A stretch of 64,000 bases of DNA. It comes from Ruegeria lacuscaerulensis. GTDB taxonomy: Bacteria; Pseudomonadota; Alphaproteobacteria; Rhodobacterales; Rhodobacteraceae. The DNA lies in NCBI RefSeq assembly GCF_013034685.1, contig NZ_WQGO01000009.1, positions 1-64,000 on the forward strand, written 5' to 3'. Positions within the stretch are counted from its first letter, which is position 1. The number at the start of each line of letters is the position of its first letter. A model generated the notes under the pieces. That model saw nothing but the letters and a program-made list of their open reading frames with translations, searched no databases and was not told the DNA's origin. Below, one piece after another: positions 8,708 through 17,220 of the stretch. The position numbers and the translations under genes are program-made.

Positions 8708-8769
8708 AAGAACCAATAACAGACTTTTAAGTCTTTGAGCTTTTTGCACTCGGGGCCCCATATCACAGA

Positions 8770-9417
8770 TTACTTTGATTCAAGACTGTTGCGAAAGCAG
8801 GTGTAATTCTTGACCGTCTGTGGGTGCCAACAGCCTCCTTTGTTCGTCTTCACATCCCATTCGTTCAGCAGTCGTGCTGCTCCCGAATATGTTCCAGCCT
8901 CGACCAACGCACGTTCAAATTCGATGCGGATCGTTTCGAAGAATATCCGCTTCTCGGACCGCCGTTGCTCTGCCAATGCATGTGCATTCCGGCCAAGGAC
9001 GGTTCCCCGGTTCTTTGCCGCTCTGAGTGCGGCTCTGGTACGTTCTGATATCTGTCGGCGCTCCTCCTCTGCAAAGCAGGCCAGCAGGTGCAGGAAGAAC
9101 GTTGAGACATTCGGGTGTTCGCAGACGACCAGTTCAATCCCTTGGTCGATGATCCCAGAGATGAACGACACTTTTCGTGAAAACCGGTCCAGCTTTGGGA
9201 TCAGTAGTTTGGAGCGGGTCTTCTTCACAAGGTTGATGGCGTTCCACAGTTCGGCTCGGTCGTCCCGTTTGCCGGACTGGATTTCGGTGAACTCGGCAAT
9301 CACCTGATCGGCGGGGGTGAGGAATTGCTCGACCATCGCCCGTTGCGCTTCCAGCCCGAGGCCGGAACGCCCCTGCCGTTCGGTCGAAACCCGATAATAG
9401 ACGACATACTCGACCAT
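8770..9417 (-). CDS. Serine recombinase (resolvase/invertase family)
   Basis: A 215-residue DNA recombinase. The catalytic domain begins YYRVSTERQG with the nucleophile Ser11, and the usual KLDRFSR and CFAEEERRQISERT segments follow. The C-terminus from about residue 140 is helical and ends in a putative helix-turn-helix (SGAARLLNEWDVKT). It is the small resolvase type, not a large serine integrase. It points away from the STAND gene and toward the protease gene, and its start lies 18 bp from a perfect inverted repeat (9436-9455) that could be its operator or crossover site. Confidence 0.9.
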   Translation of the reverse strand: MVEYVVYYRVSTERQGRSGLGLEAQRAMVEQFLTPADQVIAEFTEIQSGKRDDRAELWNAINLVKKTRSKLLIPKLDRFSRKVSFISGIIDQGIELVVCEHPNVSTFFLHLLACFAEEERRQISERTRAALRAAKNRGTVLGRNAHALAEQRRSEKRIFFETIRIEFERALVEAGTYSGAARLLNEWDVKTNKGGCWHPQTVKNYTCFRNSLESK

Positions 9418-9435
9418 GCTTCATCCCTCCGTCAC

Positions 9436-9455
9436 CGACAAACGTTGGTTTGTCG
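9436..9455. promoter_or_regulatory. Perfect 8-bp inverted repeat upstream of the serine recombinase
   Basis: CGACAAAC-GTTG-GTTTGTCG lies 19 bp upstream of the recombinase start. Its position suits an autoregulatory operator or a recombination half-site pair for that enzyme. Confidence 0.45.
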
Positions 9456-9559
9456 TAGAAGGGGTCAGATTTTTCGGATGGGTGGACAACACCCCAAAGT
9501 ACTAAAGATCTTAGCTGCCTTGAGTGACGCGAATGACCGTGATTCCCATCAATGAATTA

Positions 9560-12115
9560 CTATGCCAAAGCGACATTTCCCGCTCGCGTTCTTCCATCGC
9601 TGTCCGTTTCAATTTCGTACCTTACTTTCACGCCACGCAGCATTGCATTCCAGACTTCCGTCTCAGTTGAGCCTCTATATACAAAGGTTTCGGCACCTTC
9701 TAAATCAACAAGGAATCCATAGCTTGATTGAAGACCGGCTTTCTTAAGTTCACCAACTTTTGTCAGACCATAATTATCTACCCCTTCACCTACCTTGCGC
9801 TCAGATATGCCTGACAAAGCCAACAAGTCCTTAAGTTGTGACGTTAGTTTTTCTAGCTTTATGTTTGAATCATCATTAAGCTTACTTCCTATTGAAGGAA
9901 TTGTTCCAAGATATTTTTTTAATCTTTCGATCAAAACTGAATCAATGCTATCAAATCCAATTCCTTGAAGAAATGTTGCTAGTGAGTCGATAGAACCACA
10001 GGCCGCATTCAGCTCACCTTGCCTTAAGCTATGTTCCATTCTGCGCCAATGAATTTGAACCTGCATATCGCAAAGGATGCATTGGGTTTTTTGATCAGCA
10101 GGGGCATGGACCCTAGCTTTGTCCAAATATTTTTGAGCTCCCTCAAAGTCGAACAAGTATAATGACGCTCTGGTTGCTTCTATATACGATGTCGAGCTTT
10201 CTCCATCCAATTCAATTGCGTTCTGAAACTGCTCAAGCGCGGCTTCATAATCTCCAAATTTTCTCAATAGGAAGCCGCCATATAGTAGGTGAACTTGTGG
10301 TTGTTTTTCACCGATTTCGATAGCGGATATATACGCATCCTGTGCACGAGCATTATCACCACTCAGTGAGGCCATGTAAGCCTCAACTCTATTGACTTCG
10401 AAATAGTCTGGGTGAGTTACTTTCAAGTCATCAATAATAGAAAATGATTTCAAAAAATCGTCTTGTCTACCTAGGTGAACAGCAGTTTTTAGCTTTTTTA
10501 CTGCAAGGGCCTCGGATTTTGATCTTACTGTATAGTGGTTCGGATTATACCTATTGTGTGCTTTGGCTCCCCGTTCGTTTTGATATATGCCTTCAATTTG
10601 CCTGTAACGCTTCAAGATTTCCTCTGAATCCCTTGAGGAGGCCTTTAACACGCGAACCAAGTAAGCCTTCGCTAAAGGTTTAATTTGAAATGCTGTTTCG
10701 TATTTCGTTTCAGATACTTGCTCGACAATTGCAAAGCGCATTAGCTCCGCTAGACTTGCCTCGAGTAACAAAACATCGTCTTCCGTTACGTGCTCCAGAA
10801 CGGCAATTGACGCTGCTCTTGGAAGTGAAACCAATGCGGATAAGTGCCTTTTTGTTTGCGCCGACAGCGCATCAAATACATTTTCTAGGCAGAACTTAAG
10901 CGCTTTCTGGGGGTTTCTAACAATTGTTGAGGGGTTTAACCCAGACAAAACTCCCAATGCAAACCATTTCAAGAGAAGCGGCTTGTTGTGCAACCTAGTT
11001 GCAAAATGTTTCAACTCTTCATCGCCCGCCTTCTTCAGTGGCTTAATATTGTATGTGGAAGTTAGAACTCTCAGAAATGAAATGGCCTCGCTGTCACCGA
11101 AGGGATCAACGTGCACAGCCAAATCTGACCCAAGGGGAATACGAGATGTTAATACTAATTTACTTTCACCGGGGATATCTTCTGCAAACTTTTTGATCTT
11201 TTTGTCAATGATTGTTTCTAGGTTATCAATGACGAGGAGGATCTTGTTCTCCCCCATAAGTGCAAGAACCCTTTCCATTGGGTCCCCTGAGTTTTCTTCA
11301 AATAGTCCAGCTATTTCTCCAAAAACTGCCATGGAGTTTGTTATTTCCGTTTCAATACGTTCTATTTCAGAAGCAGTTAGTCGAGAGGACTTTGCTGAGA
11401 CCCAAATAATGGCATCAAAGTCGTGATCGTTGCTTGACAAAAGGCCATAAAGTGTTTGCAACGTGACAGCCGTTTTACCATCCCCTCCATCACCTAGAAC
11501 TGTAACTACTGGATGCCGTCCTAAAATCTTCTTTTTCAGTTCTGCCTCCAATTTCTTCCTTGGGAAGAACCCGGTATCTTCATAATCAGGAAGCGGAAGG
11601 TTATGAAATGTATCACTAAAGCCAAAGTCGTCCAAATATTGTATGGCGGCCTCTGTAATTGAATTTGGATCTTTTGAATATCGCTTGTGTACTTCTGTAA
11701 GCTTGGGCCAATAGACGGGATATTTGATCAGCTCACTGGTTAGCGCAAAGGCTTTTGAGTATTCGTCGATGGTCAAAGGGCGGCCATGCATGACGGTATT
11801 TCTAACTGAAACACATTGATCGAAGTGTTTTTTGATGTTTGAAAAATGTTGGCGTGCGTCGTTGACCATCATGTCTTTTAGGCGCATTAGGATGCTGTAT
11901 TTCTCCCCAAGGTCTAAACCCTTGAGAAGCTCAAGCTCATCTTCCAAATTGTGTGAGCTTTCTCTTCTAGACAGATTGTCTATAGCCTTCTCTCGCTCCT
12001 GTGGTGTGAGAAGCTTTTCTCTGTTTTCAGGGGTGAATTTTCGAATATTTTGAATCAAATCGGATTCAACTGAGTCAAAAAAAATATAGAGTGCAATTTT
12101 TTGAAGGCTAGCCAT
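9560..12115 (-). CDS. STAND defence ATPase: HEPN-like + NB-ARC + TPR + cold-shock-like
   Basis: An 851-residue multidomain protein. Near residues 105-110 is RNTVMH, matching the RX4-6H catalytic motif of HEPN RNases. An NB-ARC-type ATPase follows, with Walker A GDGGDGKT (about 208-215), Walker B LLVIDNLE (about 294-301) and LTSRIP. Helical repeats resembling TPRs fill about 580-690. The last 55 residues (YGFLV..ETFVYRG..GVKVRYEI..AGNV) resemble a cold-shock nucleic-acid-binding fold. Such architectures sense phage components and trigger an effector, here plausibly RNA cleavage. Start chosen at 12115 because AGGAA precedes it; a GTG at 12229 would add 38 residues without a ribosome site. Confidence 0.8.
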   Translation of the reverse strand: MASLQKIALYIFFDSVESDLIQNIRKFTPENREKLLTPQEREKAIDNLSRRESSHNLEDELELLKGLDLGEKYSILMRLKDMMVNDARQHFSNIKKHFDQCVSVRNTVMHGRPLTIDEYSKAFALTSELIKYPVYWPKLTEVHKRYSKDPNSITEAAIQYLDDFGFSDTFHNLPLPDYEDTGFFPRKKLEAELKKKILGRHPVVTVLGDGGDGKTAVTLQTLYGLLSSNDHDFDAIIWVSAKSSRLTASEIERIETEITNSMAVFGEIAGLFEENSGDPMERVLALMGENKILLVIDNLETIIDKKIKKFAEDIPGESKLVLTSRIPLGSDLAVHVDPFGDSEAISFLRVLTSTYNIKPLKKAGDEELKHFATRLHNKPLLLKWFALGVLSGLNPSTIVRNPQKALKFCLENVFDALSAQTKRHLSALVSLPRAASIAVLEHVTEDDVLLLEASLAELMRFAIVEQVSETKYETAFQIKPLAKAYLVRVLKASSRDSEEILKRYRQIEGIYQNERGAKAHNRYNPNHYTVRSKSEALAVKKLKTAVHLGRQDDFLKSFSIIDDLKVTHPDYFEVNRVEAYMASLSGDNARAQDAYISAIEIGEKQPQVHLLYGGFLLRKFGDYEAALEQFQNAIELDGESSTSYIEATRASLYLFDFEGAQKYLDKARVHAPADQKTQCILCDMQVQIHWRRMEHSLRQGELNAACGSIDSLATFLQGIGFDSIDSVLIERLKKYLGTIPSIGSKLNDDSNIKLEKLTSQLKDLLALSGISERKVGEGVDNYGLTKVGELKKAGLQSSYGFLVDLEGAETFVYRGSTETEVWNAMLRGVKVRYEIETDSDGRTRAGNVALA

Positions 12116-12469
12116 TTTATTCCTAAAGACCTTTACGTTGGGGCATTGATCTTGGTCTTGCCAGCGATCCGAAGGTAATCCCTCTGATGCTGTACGACAC
12201 AAGTCATGGTAGTTTTGGTGTTCGGACACTTTCGGATAAGTGCATTGTTTTCAAGTGGTGTCGAGGTCGCATGAAGATTTTTTTGGCGTTGTTTCCACGA
12301 CCCAGTATGACCGCGTCTGCCATGTCAGTGGCAGTTGGAGTTTATACTCGTCTCTATGGCCAGCCTTTCTGATCGGTAGCACGGAGCCACCCATTTTTTT
12401 CTGGCTTGATGAAGCGTCGTTTGTTACCGCTTTGGAGAAATACTCGTTGCGAAAAAAGTTACAGAAATT
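12116..12469. other. Intergenic region between STAND and restriction genes
   Basis: This 354-bp stretch separates two divergently transcribed genes and must hold both promoters. The first 114 bp stay open in the STAND reading frame back to a GTG at 12229, so they could be coding. I see no repeat, RNA or clear operator here. Confidence 0.4.
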
Positions 12470-13129
12470 ATGGCAGTACAAGATGATAGGCGAGAGCTGG
12501 AGCAAATTGAGCTCTTCGAGCTGGAACAATCCTCTGAGCGATCAAGGTCAGATACCGATGGAATTTTGAGGATCGGCGGGAGAGAGCTGAAGTTCGAATT
12601 AAAAAGCACCACAAAAGACTCTGTGACGACTGTTCGAGACTTCGGTATGAACCACATCAGGAAGTGGAAGGACAAACACTGGCTGTTTGGGTTCTATACC
12701 AAGCAAGGCAATGCTCTGCGCTACACAAGATATGCTTCCCCGCAAATGATGGCGCCTTGGATTGAGGAAAAACGGAAGTACATAGAAGTCGACTTTCAGC
12801 TAGCACAATCTGCTGCCGCCAATCTCACGTTGGATGATCTTACAGCATTGGTCGGCGATAAGAACTGCTACAGCCTAGAAGACGCTCAAGCTCTTCACAA
12901 GAAGCAGTTGAGCAAAGCCGAATACATTGAACTCCTTGACCGTCCGAGTGGTTATTCCAAGGAGCGAATGTTGGAAATACTAAAGATGAGGTGCGTTTAT
13001 GTGGTTGAGCGGGGAAGTACGCTGAACAACCCGCACATACCGAAGAATGTCCTAGAGAAGTTTCCAAAAATCACAGAGGACCACGCTGAAACGTTACGTG
13101 ATTTGGTTCAACAGTCTTTGAGCAGTTGA
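12470..13129 (+). CDS. Putative type II restriction endonuclease
   Basis: A 219-residue protein whose N-terminal third carries SDTDG (residues 27-31) followed by KFELKST (41-47), the D...ExK signature of PD-(D/E)XK restriction enzymes. It runs convergently into the cytosine methyltransferase gene, and their 3' ends overlap by 22 bp. Together with that methyltransferase and Vsr it forms a restriction-modification set; the specificity cannot be read from sequence. No obvious ribosome site precedes the ATG, which would keep expression low until DNA is methylated (inference). Confidence 0.75.
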   Translation: MAVQDDRRELEQIELFELEQSSERSRSDTDGILRIGGRELKFELKSTTKDSVTTVRDFGMNHIRKWKDKHWLFGFYTKQGNALRYTRYASPQMMAPWIEEKRKYIEVDFQLAQSAAANLTLDDLTALVGDKNCYSLEDAQALHKKQLSKAEYIELLDRPSGYSKERMLEILKMRCVYVVERGSTLNNPHIPKNVLEKFPKITEDHAETLRDLVQQSLSS

Positions 13130-14220
13130 TCATGTATGGAGTTTGCAACTGCGTATGCAACGGGTGGGCAAACCGAGTTCCCAATAAGGCCTAGCCGCTG
13201 ATAGGTTGCCCCTTTGAATTCCCAATCCAAAGGAAAGCCTTGTAGAATTTGACATTCTTCCACGCAAAGCCTGTAGGTTTGGTTCTTTGTTGGAAATGCG
13301 TCGGCGATAGATCGATCTGGCGATACTCCATGCGGCCAAATTCCGAGTTCTGTCCACTTGATGACTGATGCCGTGCTATTGGCGATTGACGTAGTTTGCC
13401 GAGGTCCGGTCAAGGTACATCTTAATGTAGGAGCGGGGCCGTCAGTACCGATTTTTCTCAAGCCAAGCGCTTCTCTCGCCGACCATCTCTTTTTTGGTTT
13501 TGCGATTTTGGATTGATCGAATTTTCGCCCCTCAGATTTGCGGCTGCCAACAATGAACACTCTCTTCCTGACTTGTGGTACGCCGAAGTCCGCTGACGAG
13601 AGCGAAAATACTACCACGTTATAGTGTTCTCCTAACTTTTGCAGAACCTCTTCGCGATAAGATTCAAACTTTTTAGACATGAAGCCAAGAACGTTCTCTG
13701 CAAGAAACGCCCTAGGGCGAATTTCTTCTATGGCCCGAATGAATTCTGGGAACATATCTCTGTCGTCAGCCTTTCCTTCACGTCGACCAGCGATAGAGAA
13801 AGGCTGACACGGCGGGCCACCGTGAACTACGTCAATTTTGCCATTGAGGTGTTTCCAATTGGCACGACGGACGTCACCATCCGATCCCGAAAGAACCTTC
13901 CATTTTTTCCGGTTTGCTTTGAGCGTCGCCCCGGCGAATGGCAAAACTTCATAAGAGGCATAGTGTCCGAAACCTGCCCGATCAAATCCAAGATCAAGGC
14001 CACCTCCACCACTGAAGAGGGAGAGTACTTTTAGGCCATTCTTTCTCTTTTGGGGCATGGCCAAATTTGGGTCATAGCGAACCGACAGAGCGCTCTCTGG
14101 ACTCTTCTGAGCGAGAGCATCGGCACGTTTTCGAGCAGCTTGAGATTCTTTCGATGAAAGGGCGTATTCGCGCCTGCGATCTTCTGAAATATCCCAAGGA
14201 ATGTGCTTGTTGTCATACAT
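13108..14220 (-). CDS. DNA (cytosine-5-)-methyltransferase (Dcm type)
   Basis: C5-methyltransferase that protects element and host DNA from the neighbouring endonuclease. Motif I is LSLFSGGGGLDLGF, motif IV contains the catalytic GGPPCQPFS, motif VI is AENV, motif VIII is QVRKR, and motifs IX-X end in QRLGLIGNSV. The target-recognition region between VIII and IX is short, in keeping with a type II enzyme. With the ATG at 14220 it has 370 residues; an upstream ATG at 14301 would add 27 residues not typical of the family. It is downstream of vsr on the same strand and overlaps the endonuclease gene by 22 bp. Confidence 0.93.
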   Translation of the reverse strand: MYDNKHIPWDISEDRRREYALSSKESQAARKRADALAQKSPESALSVRYDPNLAMPQKRKNGLKVLSLFSGGGGLDLGFDRAGFGHYASYEVLPFAGATLKANRKKWKVLSGSDGDVRRANWKHLNGKIDVVHGGPPCQPFSIAGRREGKADDRDMFPEFIRAIEEIRPRAFLAENVLGFMSKKFESYREEVLQKLGEHYNVVVFSLSSADFGVPQVRKRVFIVGSRKSEGRKFDQSKIAKPKKRWSAREALGLRKIGTDGPAPTLRCTLTGPRQTTSIANSTASVIKWTELGIWPHGVSPDRSIADAFPTKNQTYRLCVEECQILQGFPLDWEFKGATYQRLGLIGNSVCPPVAYAVANSIHDQLLKDC

Positions 14221-14438
14221 GCGATGCTGCTCTCGGTTTAAACCTGTTTTTTCCGATAGTAGGATTTTGACGTACCTGAGGCAAGCACGGGTGGCCGTCA
14301 CCAGCGGTGACCGTCAGAGCAATTGCAGCTGAGTGCTCGCTGCATTCTGACAATGTTACAAATCACTGAATTCGTCTTTGCGGGTAACCCCTTGTACAGC
14401 AAGTATCAGTGCCGTGGAGTGGGTCGTTGATGCGTTGA

Positions 14439-14885
14439 TCAAGATTCAAACTCCATCCAGTTTGGTTGTTTGCAAACAATGAATTCTGCCAGCCTTTTTA
14501 ACAAGTTATATGGCGGTTCTCGACCAATTGCGCATTCCCAAACAATTCCTACTCGCCATCCTGCAGCAAGAAGATCTCTAATGTTACGTGCGTCACGTTC
14601 CACGTTTCGTTGAAATTTCTCTTTCCAGAATTCGATGTTGCTGGATGGATTCGTGGCTTTCCGACACCCGGCATGTCGATGCCAGTAACAGCCGTGGACA
14701 AACAGAACGGTTCGCCACTTTGGAAACACGATGTCCGGAGAGCCGGGCAGCTTTGGGGAATTTAGACGGTAGCGAAACCCTCTATTGTGCAGGGCTTTCC
14801 GCAATACGACTTCTGGCTTTGTGTTCTGGCTTCGAATGCGTGACATAATTCTGGAACGAACTTGAGGTGTGACTATGTCTACCAT
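14439..14885 (-). CDS. vsr: Very short patch repair endonuclease
   Basis: Nicks at T:G mismatches that arise when 5-methylcytosine deaminates, so it prevents mutation caused by the companion methyltransferase. The 148-residue product has the family pattern: SRIRSQNTKPE, GSPDIVF with the catalytic aspartate, and VHGCYWHRHAGC followed by FWKEKFQRNVERD. The start is set at 14885 by AAAGGAACC eight bases upstream; the frame stays open further upstream but that extension is unrelated to the family. The gene precedes the methyltransferase on the same strand with 218 bp between them. Confidence 0.92.
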   Translation of the reverse strand: MVDIVTPQVRSRIMSRIRSQNTKPEVVLRKALHNRGFRYRLNSPKLPGSPDIVFPKWRTVLFVHGCYWHRHAGCRKATNPSSNIEFWKEKFQRNVERDARNIRDLLAAGWRVGIVWECAIGREPPYNLLKRLAEFIVCKQPNWMEFES

Positions 14886-15144
14886 GAGGTTCCTTTTTGT
14901 GCGCCAGCCGTGTCGCCCTATGTGCATCGTGCTCGTGAATAAGCTGCAGGATATAGGCAATGACAAATGAACACGAGATACAATGGATGAGACAAGAAGA
15001 AGGTTTGAGGTCAGACACCTAGGGGGACGGTGCCGTATTCTTTGTTGAGAATATCTTATAAAATTCAAAACCTTAGACTCAAGCTACATCGTCCAATTCA
15101 AAAAAGTTATACACCAAGTGATGCAATTTATTGTAACCTATTGA

Positions 15145-15210
15145 AATCAAGTCAGGTAACTTGATTGAAAATCCTCGTGTCGGTGGTTCGATTCCGCCCC
15201 CGGCACCATT
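15145..15210 (+). pseudogene. tRNA-Phe(GAA) 3' half and right attachment-like repeat
   Basis: From about 15163 the sequence reads as the anticodon loop (GATTGAAAATC), variable loop, T-arm (GGTGG-TTCGATT-CCGCC) and CCA end of a tRNA-Phe. One nucleotide of the acceptor 3' strand is missing compared with 38-53. Nothing upstream resembles a D-arm or 5' acceptor, so this is a displaced 3' fragment of the kind left by integration into a tRNA gene. An 8-bp hairpin AATCAAGT/ACTTGATT (15145-15166) overlaps its start. The rest of 14886-15144 contains nothing I recognise. Confidence 0.7.
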
Positions 15211-15385
15211 TTCCCTCAAAAGAGAGCAACTCTTTTCGGTTCGTTTAGGAGCTTGTCCGAAGTGGAATTTCCCGCATTCTTAGCCCAAAGATCCAGAAAA
15301 ATACTCTTTAGTCCTGCAACCGTAGAATCGCGAAACAGATTTCGTCGAAATACCCGAGCGAATGCTATCTAACAATAGATTTGAA

Positions 15386-15406
15386 GTTTTGGTGGAGCCT
15401 AGGGGA
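15386..15406. repeat. Distal attachment site of element 2
   Basis: 21-bp exact copy of the tRNA-Ala 3' end (25345-25365). About 15 bp before it lies GCTATCTA, which also occurs about 14 bp before the right copy. Confidence 0.85.
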
Positions 15407-15430
15407 AACGCCGCCGAACGCCTAATGCAC

Positions 15431-15500
15431 TGATAGTAAACACTATTGTGGTGTGTTGGTTTGTAGTGTGTCTCACCCTAGTGTCACACTTTGAAGTGCG
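15431..15500 (+). repeat. 70-bp direct repeat flanking the copper module, copy 1
   Basis: Gap-free match to 18661-18730, 59 of 70 positions identical. It contains AGTGTGTCTCA and GTGTCACACT. It lies between the distal attachment site and the 3' end of the copper operon. Confidence 0.8.
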
Positions 15501-15553
15501 CAACCTGCTACGTCGAACTGTGCATGCCCAAACCTACACCGGACTACTGCCTT

Positions 15554-15988
15554 CTACTGGTGCGGCAGGTTGCGGCTGGCCGGCATCTGTTGAACATTGT
15601 CAGGCCAAGTGGAGCGTATGTAGGCCAGCACGTCCCATATACCTTCGTCAGTCAGGATGCCCTCAAAACCGGGCATGCCACTGTTGAAGTCTTTAATGCC
15701 ACGTGCTGCCAATGCGCCCGCCCCACCTAGCTTGGTGTACTCGAACAGTAGCTGGTTATCATGGTGCCATGTGTGCCCTGTCACGTCATGTGGTGGAGCA
15801 GGCAACACTCCGTCGTCGTCGGGTGTCTGCCAGTTGGGTTGGCCTTCCAGATTACCTCCATGGCATGAGGCACAGTGCCCTGCATAGAGTTCCTGCCCAT
15901 TCGCGAGGTCTCTATCTAACAACTCATGGTCTGCAGCGATGCTGGTACCAATGCAGCATATAGCAAGTGCGAAAAGGTGTTTGTTCAT
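15554..15988 (-). CDS. Secreted monohaem c-type cytochrome
   Basis: A 144-residue electron carrier with a signal peptide (about residues 1-19) and one haem-binding CASCHG. The sixth ligand is probably the methionine in FNSGMPGF. It is the last gene of a five-gene leftward run whose other members are CopD, CopC, a second cytochrome c and a Cys/His-rich secreted protein. It would act in the periplasm, perhaps passing electrons during copper detoxification; the partner is unknown. There are 11 bp between copD and this gene, so co-transcription is likely. Confidence 0.85.
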   Translation of the reverse strand: MNKHLFALAICCIGTSIAADHELLDRDLANGQELYAGHCASCHGGNLEGQPNWQTPDDDGVLPAPPHDVTGHTWHHDNQLLFEYTKLGGAGALAARGIKDFNSGMPGFEGILTDEGIWDVLAYIRSTWPDNVQQMPASRNLPHQ

Positions 15989-15999
15989 CTCTGCCTACC

Positions 16000-16872
16000 T
16001 TAACTCGGAAGCGTTAGTACGCTCGTGAGTGTGGCTGTTGTCGCCAAAACCACTAATACGACTATTGCCTCCACCTCGATAGATCGGGCGAGGTGTCGCG
16101 CTGCTTTAGCATCTCCGCTTTGCATGGACGGAACAAATCGGAGCTTGTTCGCTGCGGCGAGTATCAACAAAAGCCCCACCAGCAACACTTTGAACAACAG
16201 TGCCTGCCCGTAGCCAGTGAACAAGAGCCCTTGGAGATTGCCAACAAGCAACCAAGCCATCCAGAGACCTGCCACGATCAAAGTCGGAACAATCAATGCA
16301 GCAGCTTGTCCAAACCTGTGCCCCAGTCCAGCAGCATCTGTCAGATGTTCAGGCATGAGAGCCAAACTCCGCAGCGGGCTAAATATGCCCACCCAGAAGG
16401 CTACACATAGCAGGTGCAATAGCAGCAAGAGCTGGATGCCAATACTCTCTTGTTCGGGTACGTGCCCGATCTGTGCAAAGGACCACAAAGCCACCGTGCC
16501 ACCCAACAATGCGATCCATAGACCAAAGTGAGGAATAGACAGCCCCACAAGGATCAACACTGCGCCGATAAGGCGGTAGACAAAGGCGTCTCCCACGGAT
16601 GTCTGCCAAAGCAGACCAAGCATTTCTGGATCGACCATGCCGTCAACTCCGCCTGTTAAGGCGGCTCCACGAAGCAGGAAACCAACAACCGTTGCGGCGA
16701 GAGCAAGCCACGCTAAGGCTCTAGCTTGGCGTTTTATCCCGAGGCTTATCGGTGCGACAAAGCCGGAATAGAGGTAACTAACAATCACAAGCCCGGTGGA
16801 CCCCGCAAAGCCGATGTAGAGCCCTAGCTTTGCGAGGATCGAGGCAATACCCCAAATGTCTGGCATGCTCAT
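16000..16872 (-). CDS. copD: Copper resistance membrane protein CopD
   Basis: A 290-residue inner-membrane protein with about eight hydrophobic segments, the first at residues 10-30. The C-terminal half fits the CopD domain. CopD works with CopC to bring copper across or into the membrane. The start ATG overlaps the stop of copC by 4 bp (16869-16872), which indicates translational coupling. No CopA/CopB multicopper oxidase pair is present in the island, so this is a reduced CopC-CopD module. Confidence 0.85.
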   Translation of the reverse strand: MSMPDIWGIASILAKLGLYIGFAGSTGLVIVSYLYSGFVAPISLGIKRQARALAWLALAATVVGFLLRGAALTGGVDGMVDPEMLGLLWQTSVGDAFVYRLIGAVLILVGLSIPHFGLWIALLGGTVALWSFAQIGHVPEQESIGIQLLLLLHLLCVAFWVGIFSPLRSLALMPEHLTDAAGLGHRFGQAAALIVPTLIVAGLWMAWLLVGNLQGLLFTGYGQALLFKVLLVGLLLILAAANKLRFVPSMQSGDAKAARHLARSIEVEAIVVLVVLATTATLTSVLTLPS

Positions 16873-17210
16873 TCCACGGTAAAGGAAAACTCACCCTGCA
16901 TCGCATGGCCGTCTTCACCTAAACCACGCCATTCGATGACATAGGTGCCCGTTCCATTGCTCGGCAGTGGGATCGTGAACTCCTGACCAAAATTTGTCTG
17001 GTCGCCCAAATCCAGGCTTACGGCCAAGTGTTCTTCATGGGCCATCTGTATCCGTGTCAACCGGATATCCTTAGAGAAGTTGAGGCCAATTTCAGCGGGC
17101 ACAGTGGTTATTGTGGCTCCGTCGGCAGGAGTTGTTTCTTCGATCTTGGAATGCGCGAGTACGCCGCTGGGAAGGGCAGCCATGAGTGCGAGTGTTATGA
17201 ACTTTTTCAT
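16869..17210 (-). CDS. copC: Periplasmic copper-binding protein CopC
   Basis: A 113-residue CopC. The signal peptide ends at LAHSK, leaving a mature protein that begins with histidine, the residue that forms the Cu(II) site together with the later DGHAMQG (Asp and His). There is no methionine-rich Cu(I) loop, so this is the Cu(II)-only type. It carries copper in the periplasm and partners with the overlapping copD. It is preceded by the cytochrome c gene with a 10-bp gap. Confidence 0.88.
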   Translation of the reverse strand: MKKFITLALMAALPSGVLAHSKIEETTPADGATITTVPAEIGLNFSKDIRLTRIQMAHEEHLAVSLDLGDQTNFGQEFTIPLPSNGTGTYVIEWRGLGEDGHAMQGEFSFTVE

Positions 17211-17220
17211 GGTCCTGTCC

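Larger units (their letters stand above)
38..15210. mobile_element. Integrated element 1 with polB, bounded by tRNA-Phe-derived repeats
   Basis: An 18-bp sequence at 38-55 and a 17-bp sequence at 15194-15210 match except for one G, and both correspond to a tRNA-Phe 3' end including CCA. The tyrosine integrase starts about 75 bp inside the left repeat, the usual position for an integrative element. Between the repeats are a family-B DNA polymerase, two other recombination/defence-type enzymes, and a restriction-modification set, with GC visibly below the backbone. Polymerase plus integrase plus tRNA-type att repeats suggests a pipolin-like element, which is inference. No intact tRNA-Phe gene is seen at either end, so the insertion may be at a secondary site or be rearranged. 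Confidence 0.6.
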
